DNA from: SG8-41 sp035456985
Lineage (GTDB): Bacteria > Pseudomonadota > Gammaproteobacteria > Burkholderiales > SG8-41
Reading direction: 5' to 3'
DNA: 6,068 nucleotides
Assembly: GCA_035456985.1 (NCBI GenBank)
Contig: DATICE010000166.1
Coordinates: forward strand, 1 to 6,068
The notes beneath the pieces were generated by a model. That model searched no databases and had not been told where the DNA came from. It saw nothing but the letters and a program-made list of their open reading frames with translations. Below, one piece after another: positions 1 to 5,078 of the stretch; the first letter of the stretch is position 1, and each line of letters opens with the position of its first letter. Made by a program: the position numbers and the translations under genes.

Positions 1-2
1 CG

Positions 3-923
3 ACCAAGGAGTGCAACTTCGCGATCAACCCGGGCGGCATCGGCCGCTTCCGCGTGAACGCGTTCGTGCAGCAGGGGCGCATCGGCATGGTGCTGCGGAC
101 GATCACGACGACGATACCGAAGTTCGAGGAGCTCAACCTGCCCGGGGTGCTGAAGGACATATGCATGACCAAGCGGGGGCTCATCATCATGGTGGGCGGC
201 ACCGGCTGCGGCAAGTCCACCACGCTCGCGGCGATGACGGGCTACCGCAACGAGAACAGCTACGGCCATATCGTCACCATCGAGGACCCGGTCGAGTTCA
301 CGCACGAGCACAAGAACTGCGTGATCACGCAGCGCGAGGTGGGGGTGGATACGGAAAACTGGTTCTCGGCCCTGAAGAACACCCTGCGCCAGGCGCCGGA
401 CGTGATCCTGATCGGCGAAGTGCGCGACCGCGAGACCATGGACTACGCGGTTGCGTTCTCCGAGACCGGCCACCTGTGCCTGACGACGCTGCACGCCAAC
501 AGCTCCAACCAGGCGCTCGACCGCATCATCAATTTCTTCCCCCAGGACCGCAGGGCGCAGCTGCTGATGGACCTTTCGCTCAACATCCGTGCGCTGGTCT
601 CCCAGCGCCTGATCCCGAAGAAGGACGGCAAGGGACGGGTGGCGGCGGTGGAGGTGATGCTGAACTCGCCCCTCATCCAGGACCTGATCTTCAAGGGCGA
701 GGTGCACGAGATCAAGGGCGTCATGGCGAAATCGCGCGAGCTCGGCATGCAGACCTTCGACCAGCACCTGTTCGATCTCTACGAGCAGGGGCTGATCAGT
801 TACGAGGACGCGCTGCGCAACGCCGATTCCGTCAACGAGCTGCGGCTGATGATCAAGCTGCACGGCAAAGAGGCGAAGGAGAAGGACCTGACGACGGGGA
901 TCGAGCATCTCAACATCGTCTGA
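3..923 (+). CDS. pilU: Type IV pilus twitching/retraction ATPase PilU (3' part, N-terminus missing)
   Basis: PilU is a cytoplasmic hexameric ATPase of the secretion-ATPase (GspE/PilT) family that works with PilT at the base of the type IV pilus to power pilin depolymerisation and twitching. The gene enters from the left edge in the frame starting at base 3; 306 residues are visible. Numbering from there: Walker A GGTGCGKST at about 65-73 (lysine 71), an Asp-box IEDPVEF near 94-100, Walker B with DVILIGE at 133-139 (glutamate 139), and a His-box TGHLCLTTLHAN with histidines near 157 and 164. The fragment RETMDYAVAFSETGHLCL and the C-terminal GLISYEDALRNADSVNELRL fit PilU better than PilT. The family is usually near 370-380 residues, so roughly 70 N-terminal residues lie outside the window. 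pilT would be expected just upstream. The stop is followed at once by a hairpin series. Identification as PilU rather than a PilT paralogue is from remembered family sequence. Confidence 0.93.
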   Translation, partial: TKECNFAINPGGIGRFRVNAFVQQGRIGMVLRTITTTIPKFEELNLPGVLKDICMTKRGLIIMVGGTGCGKSTTLAAMTGYRNENSYGHIVTIEDPVEFTHEHKNCVITQREVGVDTENWFSALKNTLRQAPDVILIGEVRDRETMDYAVAFSETGHLCLTTLHANSSNQALDRIINFFPQDRRAQLLMDLSLNIRALVSQRLIPKKDGKGRVAAVEVMLNSPLIQDLIFKGEVHEIKGVMAKSRELGMQTFDQHLFDLYEQGLISYEDALRNADSVNELRLMIKLHGKEAKEKDLTTGIEHLNIV

Positions 924-994
924 CACCGGACACTTCGTGCCGGGTCAGATGCGCCGATTCGAACGGACGAAATAGGTCGCCGTTCAATCGGCGC
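921..994 (+). other. Two tandem strong hairpins after pilU (structured 3'UTR or leader RNA)
   Basis: The first hairpin begins in the pilU stop codon: 921-933 pairs with 937-947 (11 base pairs, two bulged A at 925 and 930, three-base loop TTC). The second follows after three bases: 951-959 pairs perfectly with 986-994, base C960 is bulged, and 961-966 pairs with 980-985, giving a 15-pair stem over a 13-base loop that may close further. Neither is followed by a T-run, so neither looks like a terminator alone. Together with the terminator at 1004-1034 they fill almost the whole gap between pilU and the transporter gene. The pairings are read directly from the sequence; a regulatory role is inference, and protection of the pilU mRNA 3' end is the simplest alternative. 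Confidence 0.6.
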
Positions 995-1003
995 GGCGCA
1001 CAG

Positions 1004-1034
1004 AAAGGCGTCGGGGAAAGTACCGGCGCCTTTT
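1004..1034 (+). terminator. Intrinsic terminator between pilU and the TSUP gene
   Basis: Bases 1004-1014 (AAAGGCGTCGG) pair with 1023-1033 (CCGGCGCCTTT), an 11-pair stem with one G-T wobble and an eight-base loop, and the stem ends in TTTT (1031-1034). This is a normal terminator for pilU. What is odd is its position: only seven bases separate the T-run from the ATG of the next gene, leaving no room for a separate promoter or Shine-Dalgarno sequence. It could therefore act as an attenuator for the downstream gene. GCGCCG at 951-956 can pair either with 989-994 or with 1024-1029 inside the terminator, so an alternative fold is possible on paper. Confidence 0.65.
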
Positions 1035-1041
1035 CCATTTC

Positions 1042-1800
1042 ATGACCCTTCCGTTTGACCTCCAGACGTTTCTCATCGCCGCGGTGGTGTTCACCGCGGC
1101 CTACGTCATCTTCGGCATCACGGCCTTCGGCGCGGCGTTGTTCACCGTGCCGGTCCTGTCGCATTTTCTGCCGCTCGAATTCGTGCTGCCGATGTGCGCG
1201 CTGATCGACATGTCGGCCGCGCTCGCGCTCGGCGTGCGCTTCTCGCGCGACGCGGTCTGGCCGGAGCTCAAGTGGATGGTGCCGCTCTCCCTCGCGGGCG
1301 CGGTCGCGGGCGTGACGCTGCTCGTCGCCCTGCCGCGCCAGGCCACGATCGCGGGGATCGGGGCGGTCCTCGTGGCCTACGGCATCTACGCGCTGCGGCA
1401 AAAGGAGGCGGTCCGCACGGTGAGCCGGGCGTGGGCGCCGGTCGCCGGCTTCACGGGCGGCGCATTCGGAACGCTGTTCGGCATCGGTGCGCCGCCCTAC
1501 GCGATCTACCTCACGCACCGCCTGCACGACAAGCTCGCGTTCCGTGCGACGCTCTCGAACATGGTGATTTTCTCCGTTTCGATGCGGGCCGTCGTGTTCG
1601 CGGCGAGCGGACTCATGCTCGCCGACCGCATTATCGGCTTCGCGCTGCTCGTGCCGTTCGCGCTGGCCGGGCTCTGGATCGGATACCGCCTTCACGGCCA
1701 CATCTCGCGCGCAGGACTGCTGCGAATCGTGGCCGGCCTGCTGTTTCTGATCGGCCTGTCGCTGCTCGCGCGCGCGCTCGCGCCCGCCGCGATGTCCTGA
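1042..1800 (+). CDS. TSUP family (TauE/SafE, formerly DUF81) membrane transporter
   Basis: This 252-residue inner-membrane protein belongs to the TSUP family, whose known members move sulfite, sulfoacetate, organosulfonates or other small anions; the substrate cannot be read here. It is almost entirely hydrophobic, with about eight membrane segments arranged as two related halves. The first half carries AYVIFGITAFGAALFTVPVL (residues about 14-33) and the second the matching GFTGGAFGTLFGIGAPPYAI near 136-155; these glycine-rich repeats mark the family. Length is typical. The ATG at 1042 is the first start in frame after the terminator and leaves the first membrane segment intact, but no Shine-Dalgarno motif precedes it because the bases just upstream are the terminator tail. 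Translation may be leaderless, or depend on read-through of the structured region. The gene ends just before an extended -10 element of the next gene. Nothing around it points to a sulfur pathway. Confidence 0.88.
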   Translation: MTLPFDLQTFLIAAVVFTAAYVIFGITAFGAALFTVPVLSHFLPLEFVLPMCALIDMSAALALGVRFSRDAVWPELKWMVPLSLAGAVAGVTLLVALPRQATIAGIGAVLVAYGIYALRQKEAVRTVSRAWAPVAGFTGGAFGTLFGIGAPPYAIYLTHRLHDKLAFRATLSNMVIFSVSMRAVVFAASGLMLADRIIGFALLVPFALAGLWIGYRLHGHISRAGLLRIVAGLLFLIGLSLLARALAPAAMS

Positions 1801-1803
1801 ATC

Positions 1804-1812
1804 TGCTATCAT
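1804..1812 (+). promoter_or_regulatory. Candidate extended -10 promoter for the kinase-methyltransferase pair
   Basis: TGCTATCAT, directly after the stop of the TSUP gene, matches the extended -10 pattern TGnTATAAT with a single mismatch in the hexamer. No recognisable -35 is present at the expected distance, which extended -10 promoters can tolerate. It would give a transcript starting near base 1819 with a leader of about 60 bases before the TTG start at 1880. It stands out because the flanking sequence is very GC-rich. Confidence 0.4.
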
Positions 1813-1879
1813 CCGCCGCGGAAGCCGGCGTGACTTTGCGCCCGCTGCAATTCCCCGTCGGCCCGCTCTCCGCCATCCC

Positions 1880-2596
1880 TTGACGCCGAGTTCCCAAAGT
1901 CCTGCGAGCGAGCCCGCCCCCTTCTCGCGCGCGCAGTTCGAGCAGGCGCCCGGCGAAGTGTTGAGCCGCGGCCGCTGGGCCAACGCGGTGCTGTACGTTC
2001 ATCGCCATGAGGGCGCGCGCTGGGTGGTGAAGGACTTCCGGCCGCGAAGCTTCGCGGTGCGCAACACCGTCGGGCGCCTGCTGATCCGGCGGGAGATGCG
2101 AGCCCTGCGCAGGCTGGCAGGGATCGCGGGCGTGCCGGCTCGGGCGTTCCGGGTCGACGCGCACGCGCTCGCCTACCGCTTCATTCCCGGCGTGCCGCTC
2201 AACCATGCGGACCTCGGCGCGCGCGCGGCCGATTTTTTCACCGGGCTCGAACGCCTGCTCGGCGAGGTGCACGCAGTGGGCGGAATCCTGCACCTGGACG
2301 TGCGCAATGGCCGCAACGTCCTGGTGTCGGAGCGCGGAGAGCCGATGCTGATCGACTTCCAGTCCCACGTCGGGACAGGGTGGATGCCGGCACGCCTGCG
2401 CCGCTGGGCCGAGCGCTACGACCTCGGCGGGGTGTACAAGCACTGGGAGCGCAGGAGCCCGGAGACCCTGGGCGAGGCGCGCGCGAGCGTGCTTGCCCAA
2501 GTAAACTGGTGGCGCCGCCTCTGGGTGCTTCGCGGCTACTTCGGGATGCGCAAGTCCAGGGGGTCGGCGGGAATGTCAGATCCGGAGCCGAAATGA
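1880..2596 (+). CDS. Protein-kinase-like phosphotransferase (RIO/KdkA-like small kinase)
   Basis: The protein (238 residues) has the reduced kinase fold seen in RIO kinases and lipopolysaccharide-core kinases. Visible motifs: VVKDF with the likely ATP-binding lysine 51, a helix glutamate in IRREMRALRRL (E72), catalytic loop HLDVRNGRN (H138, D140, N146) and metal-binding LIDFQS (D159, in place of DFG). It is probably an active phosphotransferase, on a sugar lipid or a protein; the sequence does not decide. A Kdo-kinase-type gene lies nearby on the other strand, which favours an envelope substrate, but that is inference. The start is TTG at 1880, the only ordinary start codon upstream of the conserved region; no Shine-Dalgarno precedes it, and the first 25 residues are low-complexity, so GTG at 1958 (residue 27) is an alternative. 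The stop overlaps the next start (ATGA), indicating translational coupling. Confidence 0.75.
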   Translation: MTPSSQSPASEPAPFSRAQFEQAPGEVLSRGRWANAVLYVHRHEGARWVVKDFRPRSFAVRNTVGRLLIRREMRALRRLAGIAGVPARAFRVDAHALAYRFIPGVPLNHADLGARAADFFTGLERLLGEVHAVGGILHLDVRNGRNVLVSERGEPMLIDFQSHVGTGWMPARLRRWAERYDLGGVYKHWERRSPETLGEARASVLAQVNWWRRLWVLRGYFGMRKSRGSAGMSDPEPK

Positions 2597-3162
2597 TCCT
2601 CGACCCTGTTCACGCGCTATTCAACCATGCCGGTTTCCGTGCCTTCTGGGTGAAGATGCGCGTGCCGCTGGTGCTCGCGATCTCCGTCGCGGTGCTGTGG
2701 CTCGCCGATCCGCGCTGGCTGTGGCCCGGTTTTCTCGTGTCCATGGCCGGAGAATTCATCCAGCTGTGGTGTTTCGCGTCGCTCGACAAGAACCGCGATC
2801 TCGCCTGCAACGGCCCCTACACGCTGGCGCGCAATCCGATGTATCTGGGCCGCTTCTTCATCATCCTCGGGGCCGTGATGTTGCTCGGCAACGCGTGGGT
2901 GATACTGGCGTACGTGGTCGTGTACTACTTCTACATGGTGAACCGGGTGAAACGCGAGGAGGTGCGCCTGCGCGCGGTGCTCGGCGCGCCCTACGCGGAA
3001 TATTGCGCGGCGGTACGCCGCTTCCTTCCGGGCCGGCCCTACCGCGGTAACCCGGTGCTCTACTGGAACTGGGGCCTGCTCCGCCAGAATCACGGGTGGG
3101 CCAACCTCGCCGGCACCCTCGCATTCTGGGGCGCAGCCGCGGCGCGGGTGTGGTGGCTGTGA
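2593..3162 (+). CDS. Isoprenylcysteine carboxyl methyltransferase-like (ICMT/PEMT family) membrane protein
   Basis: This 189-residue integral membrane protein has the C-terminal signature of the ICMT/phospholipid-methyltransferase family: GPYTLARNPMYLGR at 74-87, a hydrophobic pair at about 88-115, then RVKREEVRLRAVLGAPYAEY with E122, E123 and Y137, and VRRFLP at 141-146. These residues form the S-adenosylmethionine and substrate pocket in characterised members. Two or three further hydrophobic stretches lie before and after. Bacterial members rarely have known substrates; prenylated proteins are not expected, so a lipid or small lipophilic molecule is more likely. The ATG at 2593 is chosen because it has GGAG at 2584-2587 with five bases spacing and overlaps the upstream stop; the same frame is open further left, but that extension is out of family and lies inside the kinase gene. 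It is probably co-translated with the kinase. Confidence 0.82.
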   Translation: MILDPVHALFNHAGFRAFWVKMRVPLVLAISVAVLWLADPRWLWPGFLVSMAGEFIQLWCFASLDKNRDLACNGPYTLARNPMYLGRFFIILGAVMLLGNAWVILAYVVVYYFYMVNRVKREEVRLRAVLGAPYAEYCAAVRRFLPGRPYRGNPVLYWNWGLLRQNHGWANLAGTLAFWGAAAARVWWL

Positions 3163-3182
3163 GTTGATTCCCTCGGCCGGGC

Positions 3183-3199
3183 CCGCCGCTGCGCGGCGG
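3183..3199. terminator. GC hairpin between convergent genes
   Basis: CCGCCGC (3183-3189) and GCGGCGG (3193-3199) form a perfect seven-pair stem with a three-base loop, exactly between the methyltransferase stop at 3162 and the kdkA stop at 3202. There is no T-run on either side, so it would be a weak or factor-assisted bidirectional terminator. Position is the main support. Confidence 0.4.
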
Positions 3200-3201
3200 T
3201 C

Positions 3202-3930
3202 TCAACGCGCTGAGTAACCCGCCATAAACTCTTGCCAGGCGGCATCGCGGTCCGCTGCCGTCCATTCCGGGGTGAGTTTGTCGAGTGAACGCTGGAGGCG
3301 CGCGAGGTTGGCCAGCGCCCAGCGGCCCGGCGCGCGCAGCACGGCACGATCGAGGTCGATGAGGTGCGCCGTGCCGTCGCGACCGAGCAGCAGGTTGTTC
3401 CAGGTCAGATCGGCATGGTCGAGCCCGGCGCCGTGGCAGCGCGCGACGCAAGCCCCTGCCGCACGCCAGCCTGCCGCATCGAACGCGCCCTTCGCCATGA
3501 GGCTCGAGCACGGCACCGCGGGCAGGCGCTCGGTGATGAGGTCGCCGGAGTAGGTCGCGCCGGCGCGCAAGACCCGCGCCGCGACCGGGCGCGGCACCGG
3601 CAAGCCGAGGGCACGCGCGCGCTGAGTGAGCTGGAACTCGACGAACGGCCGGGTGCGCTCAAGGCCAAGCCAGAGGTAGTGATCCGCAATCCAGCGCGCA
3701 ATGCGTCCGCCGCGCCAGTAATGGCGCAGCACCCACTCCGCGCCGGGCGCGCCGACGAACCACGTAGTACCCCGTCCGGTATCGGCCGGCACCGCCTGGC
3801 CCCGCGCTTGCCACCACGCCGGCTCGAACCATTGCGGCTGCGCTACGGCGCCCGCGGCAGCGTCATAGATGATGGCGCAACTGCCGTCCCGCAGGATCCG
3901 CGTCGCGTCCGCTCCGTAGTCCCTGTTGAT
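3202..3930 (-). CDS. kdkA: 3-deoxy-D-manno-octulosonic acid (Kdo) kinase, probable AUC start
   Basis: KdkA phosphorylates the Kdo residue of the lipopolysaccharide inner core using ATP, at the inner face of the cytoplasmic membrane. Motifs, numbered from the start chosen here: YDAAAG at 22-27, PQWFEPAWWQARG at 32-44, WVLRHYWRGG, LERTRPFVEF, catalytic loop DHADLTWNN (H172, D174, N179) and LIDLDRA (D192). All match the KdkA/WaaP family. The first ordinary start codon in frame is GTG at 3790-3792, but it would remove the family-typical YDA and WF-WW region. The frame stays open upstream with no ATG, GTG or TTG before the family N-terminus. An ATC at 3928-3930 sits five bases after a perfect GGAGG (3936-3940) and gives 242 residues, the usual length. 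I therefore place the start there; a misread ATG, or CTG at 3892-3894, are alternatives. Single gene, convergent with the methyltransferase. Confidence 0.85.
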   Translation of the reverse strand: MNRDYGADATRILRDGSCAIIYDAAAGAVAQPQWFEPAWWQARGQAVPADTGRGTTWFVGAPGAEWVLRHYWRGGRIARWIADHYLWLGLERTRPFVEFQLTQRARALGLPVPRPVAARVLRAGATYSGDLITERLPAVPCSSLMAKGAFDAAGWRAAGACVARCHGAGLDHADLTWNNLLLGRDGTAHLIDLDRAVLRAPGRWALANLARLQRSLDKLTPEWTAADRDAAWQEFMAGYSAR

Positions 3931-3964
3931 CGCGCCCTCCGAAAGCGTCTGCGTGCCGGCGTCG

Positions 3965-3973
3965 AGTTTATCA
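3965..3973 (-). promoter_or_regulatory. Candidate extended -10 for kdkA
   Basis: On the minus strand this reads TGATAAACT, a TGn plus a hexamer matching TATAAT at four of six positions. It would start a transcript near base 3958, about 28 bases before the proposed kdkA start. No clear -35 is visible, and the element overlaps the foot of the 3970-4002 hairpin, so expression of kdkA and ending of the upstream transcript may share the same bases. Weak evidence. Confidence 0.3.
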
Positions 3974-4002
3974 CCCGCGGCGGGCGCGGCGCCGCGGGTG
4001 AT
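3970..4002 (-). terminator. Perfect 13-bp GC hairpin after the HTH-protein gene
   Basis: Bases 3970-3982 (ATCACCCGCGGCG) are perfectly complementary to 3990-4002 with a seven-base loop. It lies eight bases downstream of the stop of the minus-strand gene at 4010-4453 and upstream of kdkA. In the minus direction it is followed by AAACTCG rather than a T-run, so it is not a standard intrinsic terminator; it may block transcription mechanically, protect an mRNA end or regulate kdkA. Confidence 0.45.
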
Positions 4003-4009
4003 CGGGCGG

Positions 4010-4453
4010 TCACGTAGCGCGGCTCGCCGCGCTGCCCGCGGGCGTGGGCGGATACCGCAGCGGCGAGGTGACCGCCGAGGCGTCGATTTTGCCGAGCCGC
4101 ACCAGCCTCGCCTCGATTGCCGCGCGCGAGCGGTTATGAGCGCGGGCGAGCTCGTCTACCGTCCTGCCGGAGTCGAACGCGCTCGCGAGGCGCTCCTCTT
4201 CCTCCGCGCTCCAGCGCGAGCCCGAGCCGCTTTGCGGGAAAGCGGGCTTGCGCTCGGGGGCGGGCGCGCCGGCACTCTCGACCGCGCGCATCGCCGCGCC
4301 GCCGCCGCCCTCGATCGCGCGCATCGCCTCGAACAGCGCCCGCACCGTATCGGGATGCTGATACGCACCGTCGGCCGCGAACTTCTCTCCCGTCGCCGGG
4401 TGAACGCCGTTCGCGAGAGCGTTCAGTATTCTCAGCGTTTGTTCCCTATCCAT
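4010..4453 (-). CDS. Small putative DNA-binding protein with C-terminal HTH/Myb-like segment
   Basis: The product has 147 residues in three parts. Residues 1-47 (DREQTLRILNALANGVHPATG then YQHPDTVRALFEAM) form a compact helical domain of a type I recognise from uncharacterised proteobacterial proteins, where HP-TGE and YQHPD-VRALF recur. Residues 48-79 are a glycine/alanine/proline linker. Residues 80-123 (RWSAEEEERLASAFDSGRTV followed by ELARAHNRSRAAIEARLVRLG) resemble a Myb/SANT-like or sigma-type helix-turn-helix: a conserved tryptophan, acidic first helix and a recognition-like helix RSRAAIEARL. A DNA-binding role is therefore likely but unproven. ATG at 4451-4453 is preceded by AGGAGG (4462-4467) with eight bases spacing, so it is preferred over the more distal ATG at 4568-4570, whose extension is arginine/proline-rich. 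The gene is divergent from the one at 4608. Confidence 0.72.
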   Translation of the reverse strand: MDREQTLRILNALANGVHPATGEKFAADGAYQHPDTVRALFEAMRAIEGGGGAAMRAVESAGAPAPERKPAFPQSGSGSRWSAEEEERLASAFDSGRTVDELARAHNRSRAAIEARLVRLGKIDASAVTSPLRYPPTPAGSAASRAT

Positions 4454-4607
4454 GGTTCTTCCCTCCTCGTTGTTGATCGCCAGGCCGGCTGGCCCGCGTG
4501 CTGGCTCAACGCGGGAACGCGGACGGCGGTTGACGGCTGGCCCAAGATTCACACCCGGCCGTGTCAACACGCAGGAGCGCGAAAGCGTTTGAGCGCGAGG
4601 AGGGAAT
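4454..4607. promoter_or_regulatory. Divergent intergenic region between two small genes
   Basis: This 154-base gap must hold start signals for both flanking genes. Both genes have the same strong Shine-Dalgarno core, AGGAGGG (minus 4461-4467, plus 4598-4604). A perfect -35 hexamer TTGACA is present on the minus strand (4562-4567), but no convincing -10 sits 16-18 bases after it. A 10-base direct repeat CGGCTGGCCC occurs at 4486-4495 and 4534-4543, and could be chance in such GC-rich DNA. No firm promoter or operator can be named. Confidence 0.3.
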
Positions 4608-4964
4608 GTGGAAACACGGTTGAGCCTCGCGCCGGGTCAGAACGGGACCAAGAAACTGCTCGCAACGTATGGGGATCGGCTTCTGCGCGTACGCTACCGC
4701 TACGACGCCGCGCGCGGCTTGCGGCACAAGACCGTGGAGCTGATCGTGGAAACCACCCCGTGGAACCCGCGCCAACGCAACGCGCGCCGGGAGCCGGAAG
4801 ACATGGTTGCTGTGAGGATAGGCTTCTCCGAAACCGGACTGCGCGAGCGCATCAAGGCCGCGGGGGCGATCTGGCGTCCAAGGCACCGGCTGTGGGAGGT
4901 CGACTGGAAGACTGTGCGGGAGCTTGGCCTGCAGGGCCGCGTGGTTCCGGATGAGCCGGGCTGA
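4608..4964 (+). CDS. Conserved-type small protein of unknown function
   Basis: The product has 118 residues, is rich in arginine and basic overall, and has no signal peptide or membrane segment. It opens METRLSLAPGQNGTKKL, followed by YGDRLLRVRYRYD (21-33), KTVELIVE (41-48) and a C-terminal block in which W89 and W96 frame RPRHRLWEV, then DWKTVRELGL. I recognise the pattern (LRPGQ-GTKKL, RYRYD, KTVELIVE, W-P--R-WEL) from uncharacterised proteobacterial proteins, often annotated only as hypothetical; no function is known to me. Start GTG at 4608 is preceded by AGGAGG at 4598-4603, four bases away; the ATG two bases earlier (4606) opens a frame that stops after five codons. The gene is outside the cassette array: no integron core pair flanks it. 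It is divergent from the HTH-protein gene, and the two might form a pair, but this is a guess. Confidence 0.72.
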   Translation: METRLSLAPGQNGTKKLLATYGDRLLRVRYRYDAARGLRHKTVELIVETTPWNPRQRNARREPEDMVAVRIGFSETGLRERIKAAGAIWRPRHRLWEVDWKTVRELGLQGRVVPDEPG

Positions 4965-4980
4965 AATCCATCCATACAGA

Positions 4981-5039
4981 GATATACCAACGCATATGTG
5001 TATATCTACTCTTGGACGGTCACATATACGGGTATATGC
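4981..5039. promoter_or_regulatory. AT-rich palindromic island beside the integron boundary
   Basis: This stretch is about 40% G+C against about two-thirds in the flanking genes. It contains GATATAC (4981-4987) inverted as GTATATC (5000-5006), and CATATAC (5023-5029) inverted as GTATATG (5032-5038) across two bases. The two halves can also fold on each other: 4992-4997 with 5034-5039, then 5000-5005 with 5024-5029, over an 18-base loop. The repeated TATAC/GTATA half-sites look like operator half-sites or a cruciform. A weak -35/-10 pair (TTGGAC at 5012, TATGCT at 5035, 17 bases apart) reads towards the cassettes and could be a cassette promoter. Function is not established. Confidence 0.4.
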
Positions 5040-5056
5040 TTTTGGCAACCTACGAA

Positions 5057-5078
5057 AGCCAACTAAATCTAGTTGGGC
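5057..5078 (+). other. Integron recombination site at the array edge (attI-like, or remnant of an attC)
   Basis: GTTGGGC at 5072-5078 fits the integron core consensus GTTRRRY, and the cassette gene begins 21 bases later. Eight bases before it is an inverted, imperfect partner, AGCCAAC at 5057-5063, and CCAACTA (5059-5065) pairs perfectly with TAGTTGG (5070-5076). Two inverted integrase-binding boxes with a short spacer are the layout of an integron simple site. No RYYYAAC box is found 57-140 bases upstream, so a complete attC is not present here; an attI site is the better reading. A secondary insertion site is also possible. Recombination would cut between G5072 and T5073. Confidence 0.6.

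Noticed and set aside
11..1045. Long plus-strand frame overlapping pilU
   Set aside because: It is the shifted-frame shadow of pilU: rich in Arg, His, Gly and Ala, with no domain, and it runs through the hairpin region.
910..1983. 357-codon minus-strand frame
   Set aside because: Arg/Glu/His-rich low-complexity translation opposite the TSUP gene, typical of antisense frames in GC-rich DNA.
1631..2500. 289-codon minus-strand frame
   Set aside because: Antisense to the kinase gene, whose catalytic motifs are clear; the antisense translation has no recognisable motif.
2380..2592. Upstream extension of the methyltransferase frame
   Set aside because: It lies inside the kinase gene and is not family-like; ATG 2593 has a ribosome site and overlaps the kinase stop.
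3790..3792. GTG as the kdkA start
   Set aside because: It lacks a Shine-Dalgarno sequence and would delete the conserved N-terminal region that is clearly encoded upstream.
3364..4017. 217-codon plus-strand frame
   Set aside because: Antisense to kdkA and without domain features, while the kdkA reading has all family motifs.
4504..4625. RYYYAAC (4504) and GTTRRRY (4619) pair resembling an attC around the start of the 4608 gene
   Set aside because: The right box is inside the coding region, no inner stem with symmetrical spacers can be formed, and such degenerate boxes occur by chance about once per kilobase.
3926..4954. 342-codon plus-strand frame
   Set aside because: Arg/Ala-rich shadow crossing two better-supported genes and the divergent control region.
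4985..5078. Complete attC ending at GTTGGGC with CCAAC at 4987 as the left box
   Set aside because: The left box does not fit RYYYAAC, and the inner stem would leave no spacer on one side and about 32 bases on the other.
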